This document shows positions 1 through 12,300 of a DNA stretch of 64,000 nt, one piece after another (the stretch's first letter is position 1; every line of letters starts with the position of its first letter). Below the pieces are notes generated by a model. It was not told the DNA's origin and made no database searches. It worked only from the letters and a program-made list of their open reading frames with translations. This stretch comes from Cheilinus undulatus (lineage: Eukaryota > Chordata > Actinopteri > Labriformes > Labridae), in NCBI RefSeq assembly GCF_018320785.1, contig NC_054865.1, positions 11,629,579-11,693,578 of the forward strand, given 5' to 3'. The position numbers and the translations under genes are program-made.

Positions 1-3000
1 ACCTAACAACATGGGGTGTCTGATGTTTTATGGCTTGAAAAAGGATGCATTATTGCCTAATTTCAGATGAAAAAGGAGTTGCGATTATTCCCTTGTATAA
101 ACCCATATGTAATGCATTGTCACTCTTGGATGGAGCCACTTTATGATGAGCATTAAATACACCATCAAGAATTCTGATAAACACATTTTATAAAACAGAC
201 AGTACAACATGTTATAAAAACATACAGAGTTTGGCAGTGCTGTGAATTAAAGCGTTGAAGTGAGGCTACTGTGACAGTGTGGCAGTGCTTATAGATAATC
301 ATTCATCTAGGTGAAGGCCCTTTTCTGTTCTTGACAGAGCAATAATCGACACAGGCACTATTGTCTTAGCTACTTAGATGAAAAAGAAGGGAAAAAGGCA
401 ATACAGAACACAATGCAAAAAACATCTGAACAACACAGCTCTCAAATGTACCGACTGTATAAAAGAAGTGGATGAAAACAGCAAACCTCAAGTTTAAATA
501 TCAACATCCTAAGTGAGCGCTACAACTATACCATGGTGGTAAAGCTGCCCAAATAGCAACATGCTAATCCCAGGTGTCTATGCCCACAAGCAATTCCTGC
601 TTCACTGTTTATTTTGACCTGAACAGGGTCATAATTAGAAAAAATTCAATCGTACTTTGACTTGAAACTTGAGACAGTAAGAACAAACTTACAAGAGAAA
701 TGTTCACTAAAGTCATTAATCATAAACCGCCCAGCGCTCAGTCAGCACGGTCAAATCAAGAGTAAATGACTCCATTTCTAGTTAACCTTTGCGTTTCCAC
801 AAAATGTGCTACAATCCATCTCCCATGAGTTACTCCACTCTGCTTCACTTGAGGTACAAGTGAGTCTATTTTCAGTGTAAATCTGCACAAAACACATCGA
901 CCCAAACAGGAAGGCACACAGGAATGCACAGAGCATCCTGACGATTTTGACATAAGCCAGGTGCAGACCGCCAATCATAGATCCTACCCTGCATTAATAC
1001 TACGTCAAAACAGGAAGTAAACAAGCAGCATATCAACTCCATGCAGGCAAAGAAACACGCTGTTTGTATGTTGTTTTCTTAACGCCATGTACAGTCCCTG
1101 TGAAAACTGTAGCTTAGGCAGTTTTTAATTTGCACAACTTTTTTTCTAAAGCTCAGGGCTACAAAGGAGCATTTTAGGTTATCAAGGTCACTGAGTTTTC
1201 AGGATAACAAAGGTGGTTCCCTTCTTACTAAGATAGATCACAAGTCAAGCTGAATACCTGACCCACTCCAGAGATGGTTGTTTTCAGGCGAAACAAAAAA
1301 CCAAGGGGAACCTACAGTCCAATCAGATCTCAATATTGTAGAGTTCTGCGTGAGTACAAGAGGGAGAGAAACCAGTGATTTGTGTTTCCTATATTATCTT
1401 AAATACGAAGAATATTAATGACGTTTACAGGATTAACTGAGCTTTACTGATGCAGGAAACGGGCATATCCATCTGCTTTGCAAGGTTAGCTGCTGTGTTA
1501 ATTCTGTAAACAAATATTTTGACAAGAATAATTCCTTTTTATCATGAGTAAACTGAGAAAATGTGAACAGTAAACATATTGGCAAACAAAATAAAAACGA
1601 TATCTCAAATCATAATGCTCTGATAAATAAAGATAAAAAGATAACAACGGCAAATAGTGGCATAAATCACGCCATGCTATCTGGTGCGTCTCAAGTTCCA
1701 TAAAGGATACTGCTTCATGGAGTGTGTTTTCATCCTGACAAGGATTTTTTTTTTGGCCATTAATGGAAAGCTGTGATTAAGGTATTTTAAGCTTATGCAG
1801 TCACTAAGCATATCTTTGCCTACATGGACCAGTTTTACAAACTTAAATACACTTAAAGTGAGTTAAATCAAAGTTGCCACATCATCATATTTTTCTGTAA
1901 GCGGCCCTCTGAGCAAAAACTTTGTACATCCCTGCTTTTTACCCTTCTGTTTGAAAATGAGGCCAAATTGAAATGTTACATCTTATTCTTACTGGATGCG
2001 GCGCAAGCGAATGTCAGTGACATTATCAGCTTGATTACACTGATTCATATTGTAGATTCCAAACATCATTAATGTATTAAAAATATCTACGTATGTAACT
2101 TAAAGTTGTGCTCTGACTTGTGTAAACACGAAGGGAAAACTAATCGGCTCACAGCACATAGAGCTTGTCAATAAAAAGCACAACACTTCCATTTATCTAC
2201 ATTCAAAGTTAATGGGCCAGATGTCATATCTTAATTGTGATTATAATTAATTGAGCAACAAATTAATTTAAAGGAATACAGTATGGTTATTCTTGTTAGA
2301 TCTTAGCTGGACTACTAACAAGATGCAATGAGCCTTAATCTGAACATTACCACCAGGAGATTTTCCTGTTTTTCTGCCAGTTCCTCTTGTATTTTGCAAA
2401 AACAGTTGAATTGATTTTGTTTTATAGTTCGCTCAGAAATTGTGAAACAAAATGGTCTGCTTATAGCAGACTTGTTCATGCTCATGACAGATTTTATGAA
2501 ACTCGTACCTTCTCTTTCATGTGAATGTGCCATCAGAATTGCTTTGTGAACTTATCAGGTTGGTAGCCAGCTTTATATGACCGTGATCTACTTTGTCAGA
2601 GTTAGGGAATCTAGATAACCGCAAGATAGCCTGAGTATGTGGAACTCAATTCCTATTATAGGCCCCAGAAGACTTCACCCACTTCTTATAAACAGTCTTA
2701 GTCCAAAATTCACACAACAAAAGAAAATTTGCAGCATCAATACTCTATTTTTTGCTAAACAAAATACCACAGTACAAAGCTTCGCTCTTCCTCCTGAGAT
2801 GACAGACATCTATAATTGTTGAAATAAGTAAAAAATACTTATTTGACTGTGAAAATGTTCTCTCAAAATCTATCTGATCTACTTTTGTGATGAAATTCAT
2901 TACCTAAAGTGCAAAATGAACGAGAAGTTCAGGAAATCTCCCGTTCTGTGCAACATTTTTTGAGACGCTAGAAGAAGAAACGTTTCATAGAAAATTAATT

Positions 3001-3359
3001 TTGGAGATCATTGGTAAGCTTATAATCCTCTAAAGATTTTTTAACTAACTTAATCTCATTAAAGCCTCATGAAAGTTTCTTCAAAAGGTTTGCATTAGAA
3101 ATACCCGGCAGTGACAAAAAAAGGCCCGCAGTTGTTCAGGACAGGAGGAGCATTCAGAGCCTCCTGCAGTGTCTGCGGAGAACCAGGCCGGTTTAAAGCA
3201 GTAACCTATGAGTAAAGCTGTGCAGAGAATATATTTCATTTCTGTTACGTGTCGAGTAAGACAAATAAAAACAATTTACACAATTTACAAAATTATTTGA
3301 ATCTACAGTGAGGCTAGGTGAGTAAGGGTGTATAAAATGCTGGTGCTGAGTGTTGAAGT
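1..3359 (-). other. 3' flank and probable 3' UTR of ap2a2
   Basis: There is no convincing coding exon on either strand. The minus-strand 3' UTR of ap2a2 must begin at 3359, but its end cannot be fixed. No minus-strand AATAAA was found in the first 2 kb past the stop; candidates further on are a variant ATTAAA near 1120 and AATAAA at 613-608. Short open frames here show no family resemblance. Confidence 0.5.
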
Positions 3360-6300
3360 CTAAAACTGTTCAGAGAGGAGATCACAGAGTCTCTGAGACA
3401 CAGACTCCCGGCTGGTCCGGAGGGTCAGACGATACATCTGCAAAGAAGAGACGCACAGTTACACAGCTGTATGATGCTTCAACACAGAGATGTTTTCCTT
3501 ATGCGTGTTTGTCTTTACCTGTGCCTGTGTGTTAGGCTCCAGTCTGAGCAGGCAGCCCACCTGAGTGTTTTTAGTGTGAATGACTCCGGCTCCAACAAAG
3601 TTTGCTGGGTTTGGATCCACACCGTCCAGCAGAGCTACACCAAAACCTAAGATCTGCACAACAACCCATAGAGGAGAAAATATAATGCTTAGGATTATTT
3701 ATCAACCAAACAAGCAGATAATGCTGTTCCAAAAATATATATAGAGAAAAAAACTAAAGCACATTTTTTCTTTTGGAAACTCTGGTTAACTCATGTATAG
3801 GATACAGGTAGACAATGTCACCTGCAGAATGCAATGGGCACAACATTGCTTTTTTGTTTGAACTTTAGAAATAAAAATTCACCGTGTGTTTTCGTTGCTA
3901 CAGCCATGAAGCACCTTCATGTCTTCATTCAGAAATGTCAGTAAAGCATTTGAGTACATTAAAGACCTCACTTAGCCCATGCAAATGCACCACAACAAAC
4001 ACTGATGTCAGAGGGTAATTCACAAATACTAAGAGGTCCACAGGTAATACTAATCCCATGCAAATAGTGCTAAAGACTGGGGATACTGCAGGGCCACTAA
4101 CTGTAAGACTACAGCTAGATTTAAGTTGTTTGATTATGGCAGAAAATCTATCATTTTGACTGATACTGAGATTGTAATTTTTAAAAACAAACACTAATAG
4201 ATTTTACATCTGCATCTGAATTTTAAATGGTTAGGCCTCAGAAAGTTTTCGCATTGTCTTGAGAGTCATGCACAACCTTGTAACATTAAATGTTCAAATT
4301 TCTTGGTATTATAAATTTCATAAGGATGATTCTTTGAAGAAAAGGTTGAAGAGATTTTTTCTTAACTGTATAAAATCAATGCACATAAATAAAACAAATA
4401 ACTCATCTGGCCATTTTTCACAGCTTTCAGTGGTGGTTCAAGCCATTGTTCATATCTCTGAAAAGGATCCTGTAAGGTTGTTAAAGTTGCATTATAGTAT
4501 TACTTTACAATATTCTAGCTCAGCACAGGATGTTTAATTTTGAATTTTCCCATATCCGCTTTACTGTCTAAATTTGTGCAGCTCTTTGTGATCACAGACC
4601 AGCTCCTTTAAAATCAGACTCAGCTGATATTTTCACAAGAGCACAGCTGAAAAATCACTTTTGTGATGTTTCTGAAAGACACTGCATCAGTGATGGAAGT
4701 TCCAGCATGTACCAATAAAGCTGTATTTTGTGGAGTTTAACATGTTTTTTACCTTAGCCTTGGTGACCTCTGTGTCCATGGGGTGTTTAGCTTTGAAGAT
4801 TTTCTGAACCTCCTGCTGTGGACTGCAGGCACACAGAATGACAGGAAATCATGTTTTCATGAATTAATCCTATTGAACATCAAACAACCTGGAAAACACA
4901 ATTTTTGTGGTGCTAATTTTTTTATAATACTTAAACCAGATTGCCTTTGAAATTTTCTTTAGTTAGCTGTTATTACTTGTACCTCACAGTGGGAGACATT
5001 CACTCTCAAAGAGGATGTGGAGAGGAGTCTCGGGAGGCAGGACACGATGAAAAAGAATGGTACAGTAATATGGGCATGCAAACAGACTCCAACACAACTC
5101 TTGCAGTTTTTTTGCCCCATGTTAATGCTATGAATGGTTCAGAGTGGAAAAATACACACTGACAAACATAACATAATGACGAAGTTAATTCAAAGAACAG
5201 AGATCTCACTGTCTTTTTGGTGTGGAGTCTATGGTTATGTAGCAGTTGCAAGATATAAATCAGCCCCTCCCATTTTCTTAGATAATTTTATCTGAGTATT
5301 TCCTGCTGTGTTCTCACATCAGCTGACCCTAACCTCACACACAGAATCTATCAAGAGATGAGTAGGAAAATAATCAGAGTAAATTAGGAATTTGGAATTT
5401 CACACTGCAATGTTCAGATTAACTAAAAAGTAACTTAACACTAACCTTACACATCATGGTTTGAAATAAACACCTGACAGCGACATTTGTCAAGTGGAAA
5501 AATAAATCGAGTCTTACGCTCCAAGCTGTTTCCAGCGTTGGAAAAAGTCCTGGGATGTCATCTCTGTTGGCTGAAAGAATTTGTTCAGCATCACAGGAAG
5601 CTTCACTGCAATGTTCTGCAGAGTCCCACCGTATCTGTTCAAACACAGACAGTCAAACTTTGACATAAAAACAGAGATCAATACATTTTAAAAATATGTA
5701 TGCGTTCAGGCTCTAACCTGAATGTGATGTCTAGAACTGGTGCCTCTGTGAAATCCGACACACACTCAATGTTGAGGATCTGCTGGACCTGAGCCCCTCC
5801 CTCAATTACAGGGTCTACTGCCTTAGCATGGACATTCAGCTGTAGAGACAACTGTCAAGGATGATGCAATATGTCACGGCTCTCATAAAGCAGTGATGAA
5901 ACACAAGAAACAAAGTGATGACATGCAGTCACTGCTGTAGTCTAAATGACAATGGTCTCTGCAGACCATTGGTAGTACCTGTTACTAACTAATTTAATCA
6001 TTTTAATTCAATAAGGTTGATCCCTTCTTAATTTTGAAAATAGTACAAATTTCATATCATCTCTACAGTCTGCAACCCAAAATTTTAACAGGGTCCTCCT
6101 GTGCCGCAAACTATGAAACAAATCACAGTCAAACCGCAGTCAATGACTGTGTTTCTGCTGAACAGGATCCTTCTTTCATGCATGTTAGAAACATCTACTG
6201 TACCTGCTGTGCTCCACTCAAGATTAGGTCATGTCTTTTTCTGATGGAGCTACTTCAAGTACCTATCAAGCTGAACAGATAAGATAAACTCAAACAGGAA

Positions 6301-9300
6301 GGCAGACTCTACACTACTACAGAAACTATAAATTCCTATGAGGTAGCAAGTAGGAAGGATGTCTTCTGTACATTTCATTTTAGAGTTAAGACAAAAATTA
6401 GCTGAATATTTAAACTGTTTTTGTGTAATTTTGGATTTTTCTACTGTCTTAAACTGAGGGTACTTGACTTCCTTTTTGGGTACAGGCCAACTATTGGAGG
6501 TAGATTGAAGACTTCACCACGGAAAAGGGAACATACTACAGATTGAAAATGAAATAAGAGATCATTAAGATGGTGCAGATGACTTCTGACTTGTCTATTG
6601 AGCTCTCTGTGAGTGTTTTTAAAGTGTAACGAGACATCAAAGAGCAGTGGTAGAATTATTTTTCATTACTGACCCTGCAGAGAGATGCTGTCGAGGCCTT
6701 AACCAAAGGGTGTTGAAAGGGACAATAAGGATGCGATTAACTGGGCTAAAAAATATGAGTGCACTAATTGTGGATCTAATTATTCGTGATTAACTTGATT
6801 AATCTTAACAACCCTAGTTTTAAGGTTACTGATTAAAATGTAATTCGACAGAAGTAAAAGTACAGCCCAATTAAACTACAGTACTAAATTAAAAGTACAA
6901 AGTATTTTATTTCAATTTTACTTAAAGTATTGAGTAGCTACTGGGGAGTATTACAGTAAAATAGGATTTTTAAAAACTTTTTCACAACATGCGAATATGG
7001 ATCCCCAAGCATGTTTTATTATTTAGGAAAAGTCAATCACTTATAATAAAGTAAAATCCAACTGTTGTTTTAGGATGTAATGTGAATGACTGATTTCAAA
7101 ATGTACTCTAAAAAGTACAAGTATACCCAAAGCTGCTCAATTACAGTAATTTGAGTAAACTAATTTGTTTCTTAATTAGTGACTTTCCATTCCTGCTGTT
7201 TGGTTTGCTTAGCTATAAAGAGATGGGACAACTGATCATAAAAATGCAGATAATCAGGTTATTGGCAGAGTGTTAACAGATGTGAAACATCTATCACTCT
7301 ATATGGAATATGGAGTTTTCAGGGAGTCCTGTAACAGGAAGATGCTAAACAGTGGAAAGGATATGAGCTGTGAGAGGGTCTTGACTTGTCACAGATGAGG
7401 TGAAGCTAAGGAACTGGGTGGATGTCTTGTTTCCGTAGAACACATAAATACGACCTGTGGGACAAAAGCAGCATATTAATCACATCTGATCAGTTGAAAC
7501 TCCTTCTAAATACATTTGTAACAACAATGCCTTTTACATCAGCTCATTTTCATTATTGTATATGTCTAGCTGGACAGAAAGGCCTAGTGAATATTTGTAA
7601 ACAACAATAAAAAAGAGCTGCTCACCCAGGTTCTGTCTGTACTCAGACTTCAGTCCAATCTGCAAGAGCTGGTTCTCAAAGATGACTCCATTGTTCTTAC
7701 AAACAAACCTGAAATTGAAAAACATAATTTCATATTTACTTGACAGAGAAGTTCCTTTTATGTATCAAGGTATGTTAAGCCTACTGCTTTGTTTGTGAAG
7801 AAGTAAAACAGCTGAACATTATAGCTTGCTTCTTCAAACACAGGGGCTGCAATACTGCTTGACTGCAAGTGACTCAGTCCACAATCTTTTTAACATTTAA
7901 AGGTTTAAAAGATAGATGTGTTAACTGTTAGTGCATCAAATAAAGATGGTGGTAAGTGTAACATCTGTTATTTTTGTAGTTTATACCAAAGAACTCTGAT
8001 CTTTCCTTCAGCCTTCTTTGTCGTCTTTACTGTCAAATTTTTAAACACTGGAAAACCCTTTAAAACTAGAATTTGTAGGAATAATAATGTTTAATGTGCT
8101 TTTGCACCCACCAATGGTCTGAACTATATCAAAAGACAATGTACAGTTATATTAAGAGTTTTTTCAAGATAAATTTGGGCCTTTTTGCCATTGTTTAGAT
8201 GTGACAGCTGTAAAGACCAGAAATAGGGGGAAAGAGAGGGGGAAGACATGCACTAAACAGCACAAAGAACAGGAATTGATACCTCCACAGATGTTTTGTG
8301 GACTCTAGTCTCAGTGTATGGGCAACCACTCTAGCGAATGAGTGAGACTTATGCCTTATAATACCAGAGTCTGCACAAAATTTTGGAGCATGTGTTTGTG
8401 AATTAAGCTGTTGTCAAGATGTCTATAGGCTGTGGCTAAATGGCTACTTGGAGAGAGCATTTCATTACATGCTAGTGGGGATAGGTTTGTGAGTTTTCAA
8501 ATTTATAAAGCTATGTTGAACATCAACATGGAAAAGCCTGACTTTTTAGTGCAAGATGGATTTATTTGCATGCAAGCCAGAAACATAACTTGGGTTTCTT
8601 TCTGCACCTGGTAAAGCTACTAGATGTGAGACAAAGACGACAGAAAATGATGCAGCCTAATATTACATCATATCAGTTATGAATAATATCTTTAGGGATG
8701 TACACTCAATCCATCAGAATGCTGCTTTATGTGCGGCATCTTCTGCCACCATCTTCATCAATAAGATGAAGGCTGATGTGTGAACTAGCACAAGAAGCTG
8801 TATGCACAGCTTGCAAAAAAAACATGCCTTAGTTACATAAGACTAAAAGCAGGAAACTTAGACTCTCTGTGGAAATGAGGTAGGTAGGTATTCTCCCTGT
8901 TGAAAGTTATATTACTGCATGGTAAACTTTGAAAGTACTATTTCAAGGTGGACTGCTGAGCACTATCCAGATATAACCAGAAACGTTTACACTCAACTTC
9001 CCTTCTAATTTCTTCCACCAAGCTAATGCTGATTCCCCACCTGGAAAAGTTTTCCTCACACACTTCCACAGATGCAGGTGTGGCGATGTCAGAGAACACG
9101 TCCACCAACAGGCTGTTGGTGGCTGGAGGGGGGGAGTTTACATTCATCAGGTCTGTGAATGGATGGGCGGAACCCTGGGAGAAAAAGCATTGACAAAATG
9201 ATTGTTTACATGTCGTATTTAATTTCAAAATGTACATGGATGCATAAGTTGCATGTAAGAAATTTTTTTGTTTTGTTTTGTGTATCCTTACATGCAGGTA

Positions 9301-12300
9301 TAAAGACTAATTTTAGAGTTAGTCTGAAAAAAAACTTTTTAAAATGCATGAAGTTTGCTTAAACCATACTGAATCTAATGTCTGCAGCTGGACCAACACA
9401 TAAATGATGTAGTTGGAGAGTGATTTTCTCATGCATGTATTCACTTAAATCAGGTCAGGTGGGCGTAAGCGTTCTGTGCATGCTCCAGACTTGGTGCTGG
9501 AGTTTGACCTTGAACCTGAATAGCTTAAATGCTAAACACAGTGGGAGTCATGTTGTTGTCTGCCTTATATAATTACCATAGGTATGAGGTATGGTGCTCA
9601 TCTCAATTATACAAAAAGGAACATATGGAGTGTGCACAAATTGTTATGCCTTAGGTTTGTCCATGATTTACCATTTGGCAGAATGTACAACATGCTAGCG
9701 AATATTTTAGCTCAACAGGAAGAAGGTTCATTCTAACTAGCTGAACGACATCACCACCAACAACAGTGGAGATGGACATGCTCTTTTCAGTAAATCAAAT
9801 CCCCTGCTGTACATGTTTACTGGATTAAGTATGGTAGTCCAGTTAAATTGCTTAACCGAGCTATAACTGTAGCTTGCTTTCCTAAAAAACGAAAACCATA
9901 CTGATTGAAGAAAGCGGCAGTATTCAATAAGTTTAACTTCTTTCAAATAAGAGCAGTGTGTGATTTTACCATGACTGTGCCTTTTACTGTGACTTTTAAT
10001 AACCACACTTAACTACTGATAAATTTTGATTTTAACTATGACTATACATTTTTAGGAATATACTTTTCTATTCTATTTATTTATTTTGATATAATGCACA
10101 CACCATGAGTGTTTTTATCTGCTGCTTGACTGACTGCTGCCAACAATATTTAATCATATTGTCTCACCAGTGCAATGATGATAAAGCTAAAGCTTCTAAG
10201 CTTCTAAGCTTCTAAGTTTAGGGTGCCGAGTGATGAAAACGCTGGACTACATTCCACCTGTGTTTGTCCCTTTTCAAAGATGAGAGCATCTAGCTACTGT
10301 TAACCTTGCATGGGACAACATTCAGTGAGTTAGAAAGAACAGAGATCATCAAAATTCAGGTCCTGAGGCTGCATGATCATCTTTTGATCAGCAGTGAAAA
10401 ACAAAAGATAATACTAAAAATAAATTAAATTCTATTTACAAAGATAGAGTAATTATTTGAGAAGTAACGCAATAATCAAAACAGCAGCAGTAACAGGAGA
10501 AGCAGTTGTAAAAAAAAAAAAAGTGTTTTCTCATGCTATTTTTATACCATGGTCACAGCAGAGAGCATGATGGGACTAGAAGAGGCAGGGCGGGGTCTGT
10601 TGGTAGGGAGAAGGTCTGCCATCAGTGAAGGAGAAGACTGATGGACAAAAAGAGAAGAAGAAGAAGGACGAAGGGTTGAAGACAAAGACAGGAGGAGGTA
10701 AGACCAGATAAGGATTAGGAAATGTTAAAAAAGGCAGAAAATAAAGTCAAAGAATCTTAAAAACAACTAATACAGCTGAATGTTTTAAGATTCATACAGG
10801 CTTGTTTTGAGAAGAAGGGCTGAATGATACAGTAAAGGAAACACTAGAGGGAGGTCTTTAAAAAGAAACTTTTGGCCAAGTGAATAAAAACTTTAGATTC
10901 ACCTTCTTAGCGGCTTCAGCATTCTCACTGTGCTCAGTGCTGCCATTGACATTCTTACGAGTGTCATCTATATCCGGCAGGTGGCCGGGGCCTTTCTTCT
11001 TCTTTAGCTTGGCCAAGATTGAAGACTCTCTTTCTGGGAAAGGAGGCATCTCTTCTAACACCGTGGCCTGTGGAGGAAAAAAGAGGCTTTAAGTACAGGC
11101 AATATAGAGGGATTCAGATCTACTATTGTGTGCTTGAAGGGTTCTATTGTCTATAAATCAATAACAAATAATGCTAGATCATATAAAAGACGCTGTAGGG
11201 AGACAATAGGAGTACTTCTGGTATCCTTCAAACCACTGGTGTATTTCCACCCCTTTATGATACAAAAGGCTCTGATGTAACAAAGTGGCCACTAAAATAA
11301 GGTAAGGTATGACACATATGCCTTAAAAGGAACAATAAGCTACACTTACCGCTTCACACCTATACAGTATCTTCATCAAACAGACTTGAGTTTTTCTCAC
11401 ATAATTATAATTTGACTGTGGGCAGGACTAAGGAAATACTGTAAATCAGAGATCTCTATCAATATAACTCATAAGTAAGCCATCATGATGAGTGGCACCA
11501 CAGTTATTAGTAGGGACGCATGATATTATCAGTATAATAGCGGTATTAGCAGATATAAAAATTATGCTGTATTTACAATCAACATTTTGGCTATAAAGTT
11601 CTGCCTATATCAGCTGTAAATATTGGCATTTAGAACAAATAATAAGTTAGAGGAGTTTTAGGCCAGACCAACACATCTATATCAGCAGAAGTCTTTTTCT
11701 TTATTCATCATCATTCCTTACACTTGAAAATGGGTTTAAAAGTTTAAATTTGTTCATCCTCAAACTTTAAATTGTGTTTTTTAAGGACTAAATTTTTGGT
11801 CAGACCCACATTAAAATATATCGGTATCTGCAGCAATTTCTTTGTAAATACGATATATTAGATATTGGCAAAAATTCAATATTGTACATCCCTAATTTTT
11901 AGATTACACCAACTAACATCAGCCTGTGAGCAGCATGGACGTTTAGTTAAATAAATAGACTCTATGATATAACGTTGTATTTCTGCTGGTTCTCATGCGA
12001 GGTTTAGCAGGGGCATGTCTAGCACTTTTACCTTCAGTGATAACATGACAATAAAGTTGCAATAAAATTAAGGTGAATGTAAACAAAAACTGCAAATACC
12101 AAAAAAATCAATGTTTTTACACACATTTTTTTCATGCCAATGACTCTGTCTTTTCTTTTCTGACAACAAAGTTCTTCTACAATGCGTGTAACAGCAAAGG
12201 GCCTCTGTATTTGTGTATTAAGAATTTTTTGGCAACAGAAGAGGAGCCTGAGCCTAAAACTTAAAAGAAACAATCATATAGTTCAAGAACTCAATCCAAA

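Larger units (their letters stand above)
3360..7708 (-). other. ap2a2: ap2a2 exons 17-23: C-terminal appendage (ear)
   Basis: E17 7708-7626, E18 7454-7365, E19 5841-5718, E20 5634-5518, E21 4822-4753, E22 3653-3519, E23 3437-3360. Together with the end of E16 they encode the beta-sandwich ([20 protein letters not shown]) and the platform subdomain. The platform carries [12 protein letters not shown], whose Trp (W858 here) matches the mammalian residue that binds DPF/FxDxF motifs of epsin, amphiphysin and other accessory proteins. E22 encodes the [19 protein letters not shown] segment. E23 encodes the last 25 residues, ending in EQF. E18 and E19 are joined by the U12-type intron listed separately; with that junction the frame reads straight through. 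Confidence 0.93.

Noticed and set aside
7353..7364. GT donor TCCACT|gtttag to end ap2a2 exon 18 in phase 0
   Set aside because: It would insert residues not seen in the family, the donor is poor, and the AT-AC pair fits the signals and the protein better.
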